Of a DNA stretch of 64,000 nucleotides, positions 8,243 through 17,325 are shown piece by piece. Source of the DNA: Halogeometricum sp. S1BR25-6. Its GTDB lineage: Archaea; Halobacteriota; Halobacteria; Halobacteriales; Haloferacaceae. The notes under the pieces were generated by a model that worked only from the letters and a program-made list of their open reading frames with translations, was not told the DNA's origin and ran no database searches. The position numbers and the translations under genes were made by a program. The stretch spans positions 248,001 through 312,000 of the forward strand of contig NZ_JAMQOP010000003.1 in assembly GCF_031624495.1 (NCBI RefSeq), read 5' to 3'. Every line of letters starts with the position of its first letter. Within the stretch, counting starts at the first letter, position 1.

Positions 8243-10243
8243 ATGACAGACGGCACCCACGAAGAGCCATCCATCGTCCACGAACCGACCCGGGAGTTCG
8301 TCGAGTCGACGAACGTCTACGAGTTCATGCAGACGTACGACATCGACGACTACGACGAACTCATCCGCCGAACCACCGAGGAGGTCGACGGCGTCGAGGC
8401 GTCGGGCGTCGAGTGGTTCTGGGACACCATGCCGGAGTACCTCGGCATCGATTTCTACGAGCCGTACGAGACGATCCGTGACGACACCGACGGCCCCCAG
8501 TTCACCGAGTGGTATCCGGGTGGTGAACTCAACCTCGCACACAACGTGGTGGACCGCCACGCTGCCGCCGACGCTGAGACGAGAAACTCCGTCGCGTGTC
8601 TCTTCGAGGGCGAACCCGGCGACATCAGAGAGGTGACGTATCACGAACTCTCTCGACAGTCGAACAAGGTTGCGAACTATCTCGAATCGGTCGGCGTCGA
8701 GACCGGTGACACCGTGGGGATGTACATGCCGATGGTCCCCGAGGTCATCGCGATTCTGTACGGCTGTTTCAAAGTCGGCGCCATCGCGGTTCCGATATTC
8801 TCCGGATTCGGTGTCGAGGCGACGGCCACGCGGATCGAAGACTCGGAGTGCTCGGTGCTCTTCACGGGTGACGGTTTCTACCGGCGCGGCAAGTCACTCA
8901 CGCTCAAAGAAGCGGCCGACGACGCCATCGACGAAGCGGGCCACGTCGAGCACACGGTCGTCTACGACCGCCTCGGCGACGACGCCGAGGTTCCGATGGG
9001 AGAACGCGACGAGTGGTGGGACGACGCGATCAAGGGCCACGACGACGAGTACGACACCAAATCGCTGCCCTCCTCACAGGAGTCGATGCTGCTGTACTCC
9101 TCGGGGACCACCGGCAAACCGAAAGGCATCGTCCACACCCACGCCGGCGTACAGCTACAGTGCGCCAAGGAGATCTACTTCGGATTCGACCACAAACCCT
9201 CGGACCGCTTCTTCTGGGTCTCGGACATCGGCTGGATGATGGGTCCGTGGACGATTATCGGCAATCACACCTTCGGTGGGACCGTGTTCATGTACGAGGG
9301 GGCGCCCGACCATCCCCAGCCGGATCGGTTCTGGGAGATGATCGACCGGCACTCGCTCTCGACGTTCGGTATCTCCCCCACGGCCATCAGAGCACTGCGC
9401 AAACACGGCGACGAGTGGGTCGAGGAACACGACCTCTCCTCGCTACGCCTGCTCGGGTCGACCGGCGAACCGTGGGACCCCGAATCGTGGCAGTGGTTTT
9501 ACGAGCACGTCGGGGGGAGCGAGGCACCGATCATCAACATCTCCGGCGGCACCGAGATATGCGGCTGTTTCCTCATGCCGATGCCGACCCAGCCACTGAA
9601 GCCGTGTTCGCTCGGCGGGCCGGGGCTCGGGATGGACATCGACATCGTCGACGACTCCGGGAACTCCATCGCCGACACACACGAACGCGGCTTCCTCGTC
9701 GCGCGCGACTCCTGCCCGTCGATGACCAAGAGCCTCTGGAGCGGCGACGAGCGCTACCTGGAGGAGTACTGGTCGACGTTCACCGACCCGCCGTTGTGGA
9801 ACCACGGCGACTGGGCGCAGAAGGACGAGGACGGCTTCTGGTTCCTCCACGGCCGCGCGGACGACGCGCTCAACGTCGCCGGGCGGAAGGTCGGCCCCGC
9901 GGAGATAGAGGGCGTCCTCACCGAACACGAGAGGGTAAATCAGGCTGCGGCCGTCGGCGTCCCCGACGAGACGACCGGCACGGCAGTCGTGACGTACGTC
10001 GTGCTCGAAGACGGCTTCGAAGGAAGCGATGAGCTCCGGGCCGAACTGTCGACGCTCGTCGGCGAGGAGTACGGCAAACCGTTCCGCCCGCGTGAGATCC
10101 TTTTCGTCCCCGAGTTCCCGAAGACCCAGTCCGGCAAGGTGATTCGACGGGCCATCTCGTCGATCTATCAAGGCGAGGAGCTGGGCGATATGTCGAGCAT
10201 CGAGAACCCCGAGTCACTCGACGAGATCGAAGCGGCGTCGTAG
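8243..10243 (+). CDS. AMP-forming acyl-CoA synthetase
   Basis: A 666-residue acetyl-CoA synthetase-like ANL-family ligase that activates a carboxylic acid with ATP and CoA, releasing AMP and PPi. Motifs in order: P-loop-like LLYSSGTTGKPKG (about 281-293), FWVSDIGWMMGPW, ISGGTEICG, the HGDWAQKDEDGFWFLHGRADDALNVAGRKVGPAEIE hinge region (about 525-555), and KTQSGKVIRR with the catalytic Lys near 634. Length matches acetyl/propionyl-CoA synthetases; a medium or branched acid is equally possible. It has its own TATA element and lies downstream of the thiolase/DUF35 pair, in line with a fatty or aromatic acid degradation role. Confidence 0.92.
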   Translation: MTDGTHEEPSIVHEPTREFVESTNVYEFMQTYDIDDYDELIRRTTEEVDGVEASGVEWFWDTMPEYLGIDFYEPYETIRDDTDGPQFTEWYPGGELNLAHNVVDRHAAADAETRNSVACLFEGEPGDIREVTYHELSRQSNKVANYLESVGVETGDTVGMYMPMVPEVIAILYGCFKVGAIAVPIFSGFGVEATATRIEDSECSVLFTGDGFYRRGKSLTLKEAADDAIDEAGHVEHTVVYDRLGDDAEVPMGERDEWWDDAIKGHDDEYDTKSLPSSQESMLLYSSGTTGKPKGIVHTHAGVQLQCAKEIYFGFDHKPSDRFFWVSDIGWMMGPWTIIGNHTFGGTVFMYEGAPDHPQPDRFWEMIDRHSLSTFGISPTAIRALRKHGDEWVEEHDLSSLRLLGSTGEPWDPESWQWFYEHVGGSEAPIINISGGTEICGCFLMPMPTQPLKPCSLGGPGLGMDIDIVDDSGNSIADTHERGFLVARDSCPSMTKSLWSGDERYLEEYWSTFTDPPLWNHGDWAQKDEDGFWFLHGRADDALNVAGRKVGPAEIEGVLTEHERVNQAAAVGVPDETTGTAVVTYVVLEDGFEGSDELRAELSTLVGEEYGKPFRPREILFVPEFPKTQSGKVIRRAISSIYQGEELGDMSSIENPESLDEIEAAS

Positions 10244-10381
10244 CGGGCAGTGTGAACCGCGTGCGTTGGTGTTTTTGTGTTTTCGCGGGGCGGTTCGACC
10301 CTATCCAACTGGGTGTGAAATCGTAAAGAACGCAATGTCGACGAGTCGAACGAATCGAATCAGTCGACTTCGTTCCGGCGG

Positions 10382-10825
10382 TCAGTCCGAGCGTTCGGCG
10401 TAGGGGGTAACGCCAGCGGCGTCCATCTGGTCGTGGAACCGCTGCCGTCGAGCCTCCCGTTCCTCGGTCGACATCCGGTCGTTGGTCCAGATCTGACCGC
10501 TGGTGTCCTGGTGGACCTCGCAGCCGTCGACCTCGTCGAGCGACTCGACGCGCTCGCGCACCTCGTCGTTGATGTCGAGGAAGTACGTACATCGCTGTGA
10601 GGTCAGGAGGAGCGTCACCTCCACGTCGCGGCCGTCGACCGCGATGGACTCGACGAGACCGAGGTCGAGGATGCTGATCGGGTGATCGCTCATACAGCTA
10701 CAGGGGTCGAGCACCTCGTCCAGTTGCGCCTTGACCTTCGTCTTGCGCTCGTCGTCGAACTCCGTGCTCGGCGTGACGTGCGTGGCCTCTTCCGTCCGCG
10801 CGTAGGGGTCGGTGTGTGCGGACAT
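10382..10825 (-). CDS. DUF59/MIP18-family protein
   Basis: A 147-residue protein of the MIP18 (DUF59, PaaD/SufT-like) group involved in Fe-S cluster assembly or metalloenzyme maturation. The conserved core is visible: LDEVLDPCSCMSDHPISILDLGLVESIAVDGRDVEVTLLLTSQRC, with the DP and DLGLV motifs. Here the region near the usual conserved Cys is Cys-rich (PCSC...QRC). The start at MSAHTDPY is preferred because an upstream extension would overlap the next gene. It lies 2 bp after the stop of the amidohydrolase gene on the same strand, so the two are co-transcribed; it may mature that enzyme's metal centre. Confidence 0.82.
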   Translation of the reverse strand: MSAHTDPYARTEEATHVTPSTEFDDERKTKVKAQLDEVLDPCSCMSDHPISILDLGLVESIAVDGRDVEVTLLLTSQRCTYFLDINDEVRERVESLDEVDGCEVHQDTSGQIWTNDRMSTEEREARRQRFHDQMDAAGVTPYAERSD

Positions 10826-10827
10826 GG

Positions 10828-11958
10828 TTAGTCGTCGGACGCGAGAGCCGAGTCGGCTTCGTACGTCGACCACGGCTCGGCGGGGAAGTCGCCGCTCTCT
10901 TCGCGTTCCGTGCGGAGCTGGTCCCACTTGTCCCCCTGGATGTCCTTCTTGATCTGCTCGGGGTCCTTGTCGAGGAGCCGAAGCGCGTTCTTGCCGAGGA
11001 TCTTTTCTTTCATCTCCTGTGTGACTTCGGGGTAGTCGTAGTCTTCGATCAGGTCTTCGGGCATCTCGAAGTTCCGGATGCCGTCGATGGGTGGCTGAGG
11101 GTGCAGCGCCGTCGCACCCCCGGCGTAGACGATGCGGTCCGGGCCGGCCCAGTAGAGCAGTTCACCGAGCGCTTTCGCGAACTTCCGCGGTCGGGTGTTG
11201 ACGAGACAGGCGGTGTTCTCGAGGTTGGCGTAGACGTTGTCGTGGCTCGCCATCGCGAGCACCGTCTCCTCTACGAACGAGAAGCCCGCGTGGATGATCT
11301 CGAAGTTGACGTCGGGGAACGAGTTGGCCGCGTCCTCGACGTCGTCGGGCTTGAAGTAGCGAACGGGCGCCGTCGCGAACGGGATGAACTTGTGGATAGC
11401 CAGCGTGTCGACCTCGGAGTCGGCGACTCGCTGGAGAAGGGGCCAGACGGCCTCTTCGGTCAACTGGAGCGAGAGGTCGTTGCCGTTCTGGTAGCGCGCG
11501 GGATAGAACTTGATGCCCTCGACTCCGTCTTTCGCGGCGAACTCCTCTATCTGGTCGCCCGCGTCGTCTTCGAGCGGGTTGATGTCGACGTACATCGACA
11601 CGCGCTCGGGGTTCTGCTCCATGAACTCGAAACCCTTCTCGCGGGAGACGTAGCCGTCGTGGAAGTAGTCGTCGAGCGGCAGGGAGTGGTAGACCGAGTA
11701 GTCGATCTGACTCTCTAAGAAGAGGAGCCGAGCGAGCTCTTCGGGCTGGTGGTCGCGGTAGAACACCTCTTCGGACGGTACGTAGCCGTCGGGGAGGAGC
11801 TTCGCACCGAGCTCGTACGTCTCGTCGTCCCAGATCTGTGCGTGTGGGTGTTTGTGATTCTCTGGCGTGTGGTTGAAGCAGTGTGACACGGAGTCCACTA
11901 CGAGTGAGCCACTGTCTAACATCTCGTGGTGTACGTCAAGTGAGCCATTATTAAACAT
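10828..11958 (-). CDS. Amidohydrolase-superfamily (ACMSD-like) protein
   Basis: About 376 residues, TIM-barrel amidohydrolase 2 family, whose members hydrolyse or decarboxylate cyclic and aromatic acids with a metal in the barrel. Visible: VVDSVSHCFNH near the N-terminus (in place of the usual D-x-H-x-H), FYPARY, LAIHKFIPF and IIHAGFSF with barrel histidines. The late strand that normally supplies the catalytic Asp (GSD) reads YAGGATALHPQP, so this Asp appears replaced. The start at 11958 is chosen because TTTAATAATG-type sequence surrounds it; 11922 and 12009 are alternatives. It is first in an operon with a DUF59 gene and divergent from a dehydrogenase. Substrate unknown. Confidence 0.78.
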   Translation of the reverse strand: MFNNGSLDVHHEMLDSGSLVVDSVSHCFNHTPENHKHPHAQIWDDETYELGAKLLPDGYVPSEEVFYRDHQPEELARLLFLESQIDYSVYHSLPLDDYFHDGYVSREKGFEFMEQNPERVSMYVDINPLEDDAGDQIEEFAAKDGVEGIKFYPARYQNGNDLSLQLTEEAVWPLLQRVADSEVDTLAIHKFIPFATAPVRYFKPDDVEDAANSFPDVNFEIIHAGFSFVEETVLAMASHDNVYANLENTACLVNTRPRKFAKALGELLYWAGPDRIVYAGGATALHPQPPIDGIRNFEMPEDLIEDYDYPEVTQEMKEKILGKNALRLLDKDPEQIKKDIQGDKWDQLRTEREESGDFPAEPWSTYEADSALASDD

Positions 11959-12137
11959 TTGGGTAAGCGGCGGCAGTTCGTGTGTCGACAGTGATCGTTT
12001 GACCCGCACAGAGTCATCACCCGGAGTCAGTCAGTACACGACACCTGCGCCAGCGCGCGGAGTTGAGCCGGAGAGTGGAAACCTGGGCCTGAGCGCGAGA
12101 AACACTTAATTGAGCGGCAGTAGCACCCTAGCCTGTC

Positions 12138-12893
12138 ATGTCCGAGCGACTGCAAGGGAAGACAGCACTGGTCACCGGTGGTTCCTCCGGCAACGGACGG
12201 GCCATCGCTCGGCGGTTCGCCGAGGAGGGTGCGCGCATCACCGTCGCCGACGTCCGCGAAGACCCGCGGATGGGCGGTGAACCGACACACGAACTCATCG
12301 AGAGCGAGGGTGGAGAGGCACAGTTCGTTCACTGCGACGTCAGTTCGGTCGAGGACCTCCACGCGGCGGTCGACGCCACCGTCGAGGCGTTCGGTTCGCT
12401 GGACGTAATGGTCAACAACGCCGGGGTCGAGCGTCAAAAGCCGCTGGGAGACGTCACGGAGGAGGACTACGAGTGGCTCATGGATATCAACCTCAAGGGC
12501 GTGTTCTTCGGGAGTCAGGCGGCCATCGGAGTGATGCGCGACCAAGACGACGGTGGCAGCATCATCAACATGTCCTCGATTGGCGGCATCCGCGGCTTGG
12601 AGAACTCCTCCCTCTACTGTACCTCGAAAGGCGGGGTGACGAACCTGACCCGAGAGTTGGCCGTCGAACACGGCGAGTACGACGTCCGCGTCAACGCCCT
12701 CAACCCGGGGTTCATCGAGACGGCGATGACGATGGAGGACGGCGACACGGCCGGCGGCATCCTCGATCAGACGCCGCTGGGGCGCGCAGGCCAACCCGAG
12801 GAGGTTGCGGACGCGGCGCTGTTTCTCGCGAGCGACGAGTCGTCTTTCGTCACGGGGCACAATCTCGTCATGGACGGCGGCTTCACTGCCTGA
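12138..12893 (+). CDS. Short-chain dehydrogenase/reductase
   Basis: A 251-residue classical SDR with the NAD(P)-binding TGGSSGNGRAIA, NNAGVE and the Ser plus Tyr-x3-Lys catalytic set (MSSIGG, LYCTSKGG), then the C-terminal GFIETAM and VTGHNLVMDGGFTA. Asp in the beta2 position (ITVADVRED) favours NAD(H). It is divergent from the amidohydrolase gene and may share its regulatory region (11959-12137). Likely oxidises a hydroxyacyl or alicyclic alcohol intermediate; the substrate is not predictable. Confidence 0.88.
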   Translation: MSERLQGKTALVTGGSSGNGRAIARRFAEEGARITVADVREDPRMGGEPTHELIESEGGEAQFVHCDVSSVEDLHAAVDATVEAFGSLDVMVNNAGVERQKPLGDVTEEDYEWLMDINLKGVFFGSQAAIGVMRDQDDGGSIINMSSIGGIRGLENSSLYCTSKGGVTNLTRELAVEHGEYDVRVNALNPGFIETAMTMEDGDTAGGILDQTPLGRAGQPEEVADAALFLASDESSFVTGHNLVMDGGFTA

Positions 12894-12943
12894 ACCGGGC
12901 GGGGTGAGCACCTCTTAGTACTCCGTGCCCGCGGCGACTGTCG

Positions 12944-13189
12944 TCACGAGACGCCGTGTTCGTCCAGCGCTCCCGTGCCCTCTGACAATAGTTCCTCAGC
13001 GTCCTCGGTTGCCTTCTGGTACCAGCCTTCCAGTCGCCCTCGGCCGCCACGGTTGGGGTCGGTGATGGATTCGCTGTAATCGATGACGTGGACGAGCACG
13101 AACGCGTCGTCGTTGTAGGTCGAAAGGGCGTACTCGAACGCGCGCAGTCCCTGTAGTGAATCGTTTAGCGCGACTAGCGTGCGTCTCAT
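12944..13189 (-). CDS. Truncated universal stress protein
   Basis: 81 residues starting MRRTLVALNDSLQGLRAFEYAL and running through FVLVHVIDYSES. It matches only the N-terminal half (beta1-alpha1-beta2) of UspA proteins and stops before the G-x2-G nucleotide loop found in the other three copies in this window. It could be a decayed gene or a short stand-alone half-domain. An in-frame start 9 codons upstream (13216) gives poor alignment. Confidence 0.6.
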   Translation of the reverse strand: MRRTLVALNDSLQGLRAFEYALSTYNDDAFVLVHVIDYSESITDPNRGGRGRLEGWYQKATEDAEELLSEGTGALDEHGVS

Positions 13190-13278
13190 ACCGAACGGTA
13201 CGCTACCGGGGAGCATGACGTCGCAAATCCAACAGGTGGGTGTAGAAGCAGAAGAAAAGAAACCCGGAAAGAGTCGCT

Positions 13279-14271
13279 CTACTTCACCACGTCGATCTTC
13301 TCGCGGTCGATCGACAGGGCGACCGCCGCGACGACCACGAGCCCCAGGATTATCTCTTGGACGAACGAGTCGATGCCGAGCAGGTTCATGCCGTTGTTGA
13401 GGACTGCGATGACGAGCACGCCCAAAATCGTTCGGTGAGGCCCACCGACGCCGCCGGTCAGCGCCGTCCCGCCCATGACGATGGCGGCGATGCTGGGCAG
13501 CAAGAGCCCGCTCCCGATGTTCGGAGAGGCCGACGAGATGCGCAGTGTCAGCAGGACGCCAGCAGTACCACAGAGCAGTCCCGACAGCACGAAGGGGTAG
13601 ATCTTGTAGCGGTCGACCTTCGCGCCAGCCAACTCGACGACGCGCTCGTTCTCACCCAGCGCGAAGCAGTACCGGCCGAACTTCGTTCGGAAGGCCAAGA
13701 CGATGGTGACCAGGTAGATGAGCAGCCCCCAGAGCACGAGGTTGGGGATGCCCAAGACGTCCCCGGTCGAGATGGTGCGAATGGCGGGGTTCCGGAAGGT
13801 GATGGTCGAACCACCGGTGATGATTTTCCCGACTCCGGCCATCACCGAGAGCGTTCCGAGTGTGACCAGGAACGAGGGCACTTTGAGCTTCGTGAAGACG
13901 ATGCCGTTGAACAGGCCGGCGAGCATCCCGACGCCGATGGCGAGCGGGATGGCCAGCAGGCCCAGACCGAACTGTGAGATCAGGACGACGGTTACGACGC
14001 CCGTCAGCAGCACGACCGATTCGACCGAGAGGTCGATACTCTGTTGGAGGATGGGAAAGGTCCCCGCCAGCGCCACTAGCAGCAGCGTAACCGCGTTCTT
14101 CGCCACGTTGTCGAGCAGGTTACCCTCGGTGAAGAAGCGCTCCGTCGTAAACGTGAATGTGATCATCAGCCCGAACAGCATGACGAACGGGCCGAGATCC
14201 TGTATCCAGTCGTGGAGGGTGCGTTGCTCTCGTTGGGCGGTTATCCATTCGCTCAAATTACTTGTACTCAT
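13279..14271 (-). CDS. Ribose-type ABC transporter permease
   Basis: A 330-residue RbsC/BPD_transp_2-family inner subunit with eight to ten hydrophobic segments. Typical blocks are VALAGTFPILQQSIDLSVESVV near residue 70 and GTALTGGVGGPHRTILGVLVIAVLNNGMNLLG near the C-terminus. It is the last gene of a three-gene operon, 2 bp after the ATPase stop. This carbohydrate-uptake-2 class imports monosaccharides or similar polyols; the sugar is not predictable. Confidence 0.9.
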   Translation of the reverse strand: MSTSNLSEWITAQREQRTLHDWIQDLGPFVMLFGLMITFTFTTERFFTEGNLLDNVAKNAVTLLLVALAGTFPILQQSIDLSVESVVLLTGVVTVVLISQFGLGLLAIPLAIGVGMLAGLFNGIVFTKLKVPSFLVTLGTLSVMAGVGKIITGGSTITFRNPAIRTISTGDVLGIPNLVLWGLLIYLVTIVLAFRTKFGRYCFALGENERVVELAGAKVDRYKIYPFVLSGLLCGTAGVLLTLRISSASPNIGSGLLLPSIAAIVMGGTALTGGVGGPHRTILGVLVIAVLNNGMNLLGIDSFVQEIILGLVVVAAVALSIDREKIDVVK

Positions 14272-14273
14272 TG

Positions 14274-15848
14274 TCAGATCATCTCCTGTATCAGGTCTTC
14301 TTCGGTCGGTTTGTTGCCCGGCGAGGCGTCAAAGGGCTCGCCGACGAACTCGCCTTTCGCCATCACAGCGATACGGTTGGACATACCGATGACCTCGGGC
14401 AGTTCGTCGCCGATGAAGACGATCGAGACGCCTTGGTCGGTCAGTTCACGGCAGAGACGGTACACCTCCTCTTTGGCACCGACGTCGATGCCCCGAGTCA
14501 CGTTGTCCATCACGAGCACCGGGGTCTCTTGAGCCAGCCAGCGGGCGATGACGACCTTCTGCTGGTTCCCGCCGCTCAGGCCGTGCACCAGCGCGTTGGG
14601 TCCCGGCGTCTTGATCGACAACTCCTCGATGGCGTTGCGGGTCGCCTCCTCCTCGGCGTCTAGATCGAGCAGCGGCATGTTGCCGTTCATGTCCCGAACC
14701 ATCGCCAGGGAGGTGTTGACCAACACCGACTGGTAGAGCAGCAAGCCCTCGGACTTCCGGTCTTTCGGAATGTAGCCGACGCCCGCGTCGACCATGTCGG
14801 AGACCGTCGGACTCTGCAATGTGGTGCCGTCGACGGATATCGAACCGTGGACCGTGTCGAGGTCTCCGGCAAGTAGGCGGCCCAACCGCTGCTTGCCCGA
14901 GCCCTCGACACCGACGATGCCGAATATCTCCCCCTCGCGGACTGAGAAGGATACCGGACCGACTGTGTCTTCGTGGACCACTTCCTTGACGGTCATCGTC
15001 GTCTCGCCGAGGTCGGCCTCGCGCTGTTGGTCGGGGACTCGGTAGTACTCGTCGGCGGTCTCCCGGCCGACCATCGCCTGCTGCAGCGAATCCGTGGTTG
15101 CGTCGGCCGCGGTGGTGTCGTCGACGCGCTCCCCGTCCTTGAGGACGTAGATGCGGTCGGATATCTGCAACACCTCGTCGAGTTCGTGGGAGACGAAGAC
15201 GAACGTTGCCCGGTCTCGCAGGTCGTTCACGAGGTCGAAGAGGATCTTCCGGCCGCTTTCCTCCAGCCCGGCTGTCGGCTCGTCCAGTAGGATGACGGGA
15301 TTCTCGGACTTCTGGGAGACGTGGAACGCCTTCGCGATCTCGAGCATCTGGCGCTCGTTGAACGTGTAGTTGCGCACGCGCTCGTCCACGTCGATGTTGA
15401 TGCCCAGGTCGTCGACGAAGGCCTGGGCCTCCTCGCGCATCTGTTCTTTCTTGAGGACCCCAAACTGCTCCATCTCCCGCCCGAGGTAGAGGTTCTCGTA
15501 CCCCCGCATGGTCGTGATAACGTCCTGTTCTTGGTGGACGAGCGAGACGCCGTAGTTCGCCGCTTCACGCGGATTCGTGAACGTGACCGCTTCCCCGTCG
15601 ACGTACAGCTGGCCCTCGTCGGCCTCCAACACGCCGGTTAGGATGTTCAGCAGCGTGCTCTTGCCCGCACCGTTCTCTCCGACTAGACCGATGACCTCGC
15701 CGTGGTCGACTGCCAGCGACACGTCTTTGAGAGCCTGCACGTGGCGAAACGACTTCGAGATACCCTCGACACGGAAGCTGTGGTCGTTCCCGCCAGTCGG
15801 GCTGGCTCGGTCCGCGTTTATCTCCTCTGTGTATGTCTCTGATGCCAT
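14274..15848 (-). CDS. Ribose-type ABC transporter double ATPase
   Basis: 524 residues with two ABC domains in tandem, as in RbsA/MglA. Domain 1 (about 25-250) has Walker A GENGAGKST, Walker B VILLDEPTAG and a degenerate signature (NERQMLEIAKA). Domain 2 (about 270-510) has the altered Walker A GVEGSGKQRL, signature LSGGNQQKV and Walker B VLVMDNVTRG, a degenerate arrangement like that known for this family. Energises the permease encoded downstream. Confidence 0.92.
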   Translation of the reverse strand: MASETYTEEINADRASPTGGNDHSFRVEGISKSFRHVQALKDVSLAVDHGEVIGLVGENGAGKSTLLNILTGVLEADEGQLYVDGEAVTFTNPREAANYGVSLVHQEQDVITTMRGYENLYLGREMEQFGVLKKEQMREEAQAFVDDLGINIDVDERVRNYTFNERQMLEIAKAFHVSQKSENPVILLDEPTAGLEESGRKILFDLVNDLRDRATFVFVSHELDEVLQISDRIYVLKDGERVDDTTAADATTDSLQQAMVGRETADEYYRVPDQQREADLGETTMTVKEVVHEDTVGPVSFSVREGEIFGIVGVEGSGKQRLGRLLAGDLDTVHGSISVDGTTLQSPTVSDMVDAGVGYIPKDRKSEGLLLYQSVLVNTSLAMVRDMNGNMPLLDLDAEEEATRNAIEELSIKTPGPNALVHGLSGGNQQKVVIARWLAQETPVLVMDNVTRGIDVGAKEEVYRLCRELTDQGVSIVFIGDELPEVIGMSNRIAVMAKGEFVGEPFDASPGNKPTEEDLIQEMI

Positions 15849-15866
15849 GGGGGTGTGTGATGAAAG

Positions 15867-17201
15867 TTACTTGAGCGGGTTCGATTGGAATTGATCGCTG
15901 TACAGTTGGGTCGTTTCCTCTTGGGTGGCCTCGTCGGTGTAGACGCCCGGCAGGCTGTAATCGTTTGGCTTGTCCGCCTCCTTCCAGTCGAGGACCTCCT
16001 TCATGTCCGCGAGATTCATCGGCTGCATATCGATCTGGGGGTCCCAGGCGTCCTCACCGGCCTCGACGACGGACATCTTCGTCCAGTCGTAGGGTGTCTC
16101 ACCCGAGAAGATCGCGTCGTTGTAGTCGGCCGCGTCGACGACCGGGAGTCGGTCGATCGTGTCGATCCACTCGTCGGGATTTTTGACACAGACCGGCGCG
16201 TTGAACGACATCATCTTCTCTGTGGGGCTGAGCGTGTGCCCGTTGATGTAGTCGTGGCACTTCGCGACCGACCAGCCGGCCTGCCACGGCCCCATGCCCG
16301 AGACGGTGCCGGTCATCCGGTCCTCGGCGATGGCCGCAAGTCCGGGCTCGCTGGCGTCGATGCCGACGACGGGCACGTCGATGTCGTTCTCCTCAAGGAT
16401 AGTGAGTCCACCCAGCGCGACGGCGTCGTTCTGGCCGAAGTAGCCGCCGATCTCGTCGCCGAACTGGGAGACCTTGTCGTTCATGACCGAGCGGGCGTCC
16501 GAGCGGATCCAGTTGCCCGGTTGGCGTGGCCCCGCCATCTCGATATCGGGATACTCCTCCATCGCCAAGTCGACACCCTTGTTCCGGCCGATGTTCGGGG
16601 CCGTCCCTCGGTTTCCCTCGATGTGGACGAACGTCCCGCTGCCGCCCATCGACTCGAACAGCATCTTCGCGGCGCTGTACGCGTGGTTGACGAAGTGGGG
16701 TGTAAAGAACGTCACGTACTCCTTGCCGGCGTCCTGCGGGACGTACCAGTCGGCGATGGTGACCGCAAGCACGCCCGGAGTGCCCGATTCCACCAGCGTC
16801 TCCGCGAGCGTGATTGCGGCGGCGTTAGTGTAGGTCTGCCCGGCGATGAAGTCCGCGTTGTTCGACACCGCCGTGTCGAACTGCTGTTGCTGTGTCTGGA
16901 CTTCGCCGTTGTTGGTCTGGACGTTCGTCTCGTAGCCGAAGGCCTCGCAAGCCTCGAGGTACCCCTTCTCCCAACTGAGCCAGTAGGAGTTCTGTCGGTT
17001 GGCGATGGATCCCATCGAAGTCAACGAGCCGCCAGACCCGCCTGAACTGCCCGAGGACGTCGATGACCCATCACCACTCGAGCCACCGTCGCCCGAGCCA
17101 CCTACACATCCCGCTAGACCACCCAGTGCGATCGTGGCCCCACCAACGGCGGTTTTCTCGATGAACCGGCGCCTTGACTGGTTACTGCTATCTCGTGGCA
17201 T
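15867..17201 (-). CDS. Sugar-binding lipoprotein of ABC transporter
   Basis: A 444-residue periplasmic-binding-protein-like (RbsB/PBP type I) solute receptor, exported by the Tat pathway (SRRRFIEKTAVGG) and anchored through the lipobox Cys in LAGC (about residue 32). A Gly/Ser-rich linker follows. Recognisable elements include TYTNAAAITLAE, FFGQNDAVALGGLTILEENDIDVPVVGIDASEPGLAAI, typical of the ligand-binding cleft. It is the first gene of the operon. The minus-strand TATA (AACTATATATC, about 17233-17243) is 32-42 bp upstream. Confidence 0.9.
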   Translation of the reverse strand: MPRDSSNQSRRRFIEKTAVGGATIALGGLAGCVGGSGDGGSSGDGSSTSSGSSGGSGGSLTSMGSIANRQNSYWLSWEKGYLEACEAFGYETNVQTNNGEVQTQQQQFDTAVSNNADFIAGQTYTNAAAITLAETLVESGTPGVLAVTIADWYVPQDAGKEYVTFFTPHFVNHAYSAAKMLFESMGGSGTFVHIEGNRGTAPNIGRNKGVDLAMEEYPDIEMAGPRQPGNWIRSDARSVMNDKVSQFGDEIGGYFGQNDAVALGGLTILEENDIDVPVVGIDASEPGLAAIAEDRMTGTVSGMGPWQAGWSVAKCHDYINGHTLSPTEKMMSFNAPVCVKNPDEWIDTIDRLPVVDAADYNDAIFSGETPYDWTKMSVVEAGEDAWDPQIDMQPMNLADMKEVLDWKEADKPNDYSLPGVYTDEATQEETTQLYSDQFQSNPLK

Positions 17202-17325
17202 GTTTGCGTCACTGTGATTTCGTGAGTCCTCCGATATATAGTTTATGATTGATAATGCGATACACTTCCTCAGTCGTCACTCTCGCCGAGCGGTTTCATT
17301 CAGGCGGCTCGCACGTCGGGTTTTG

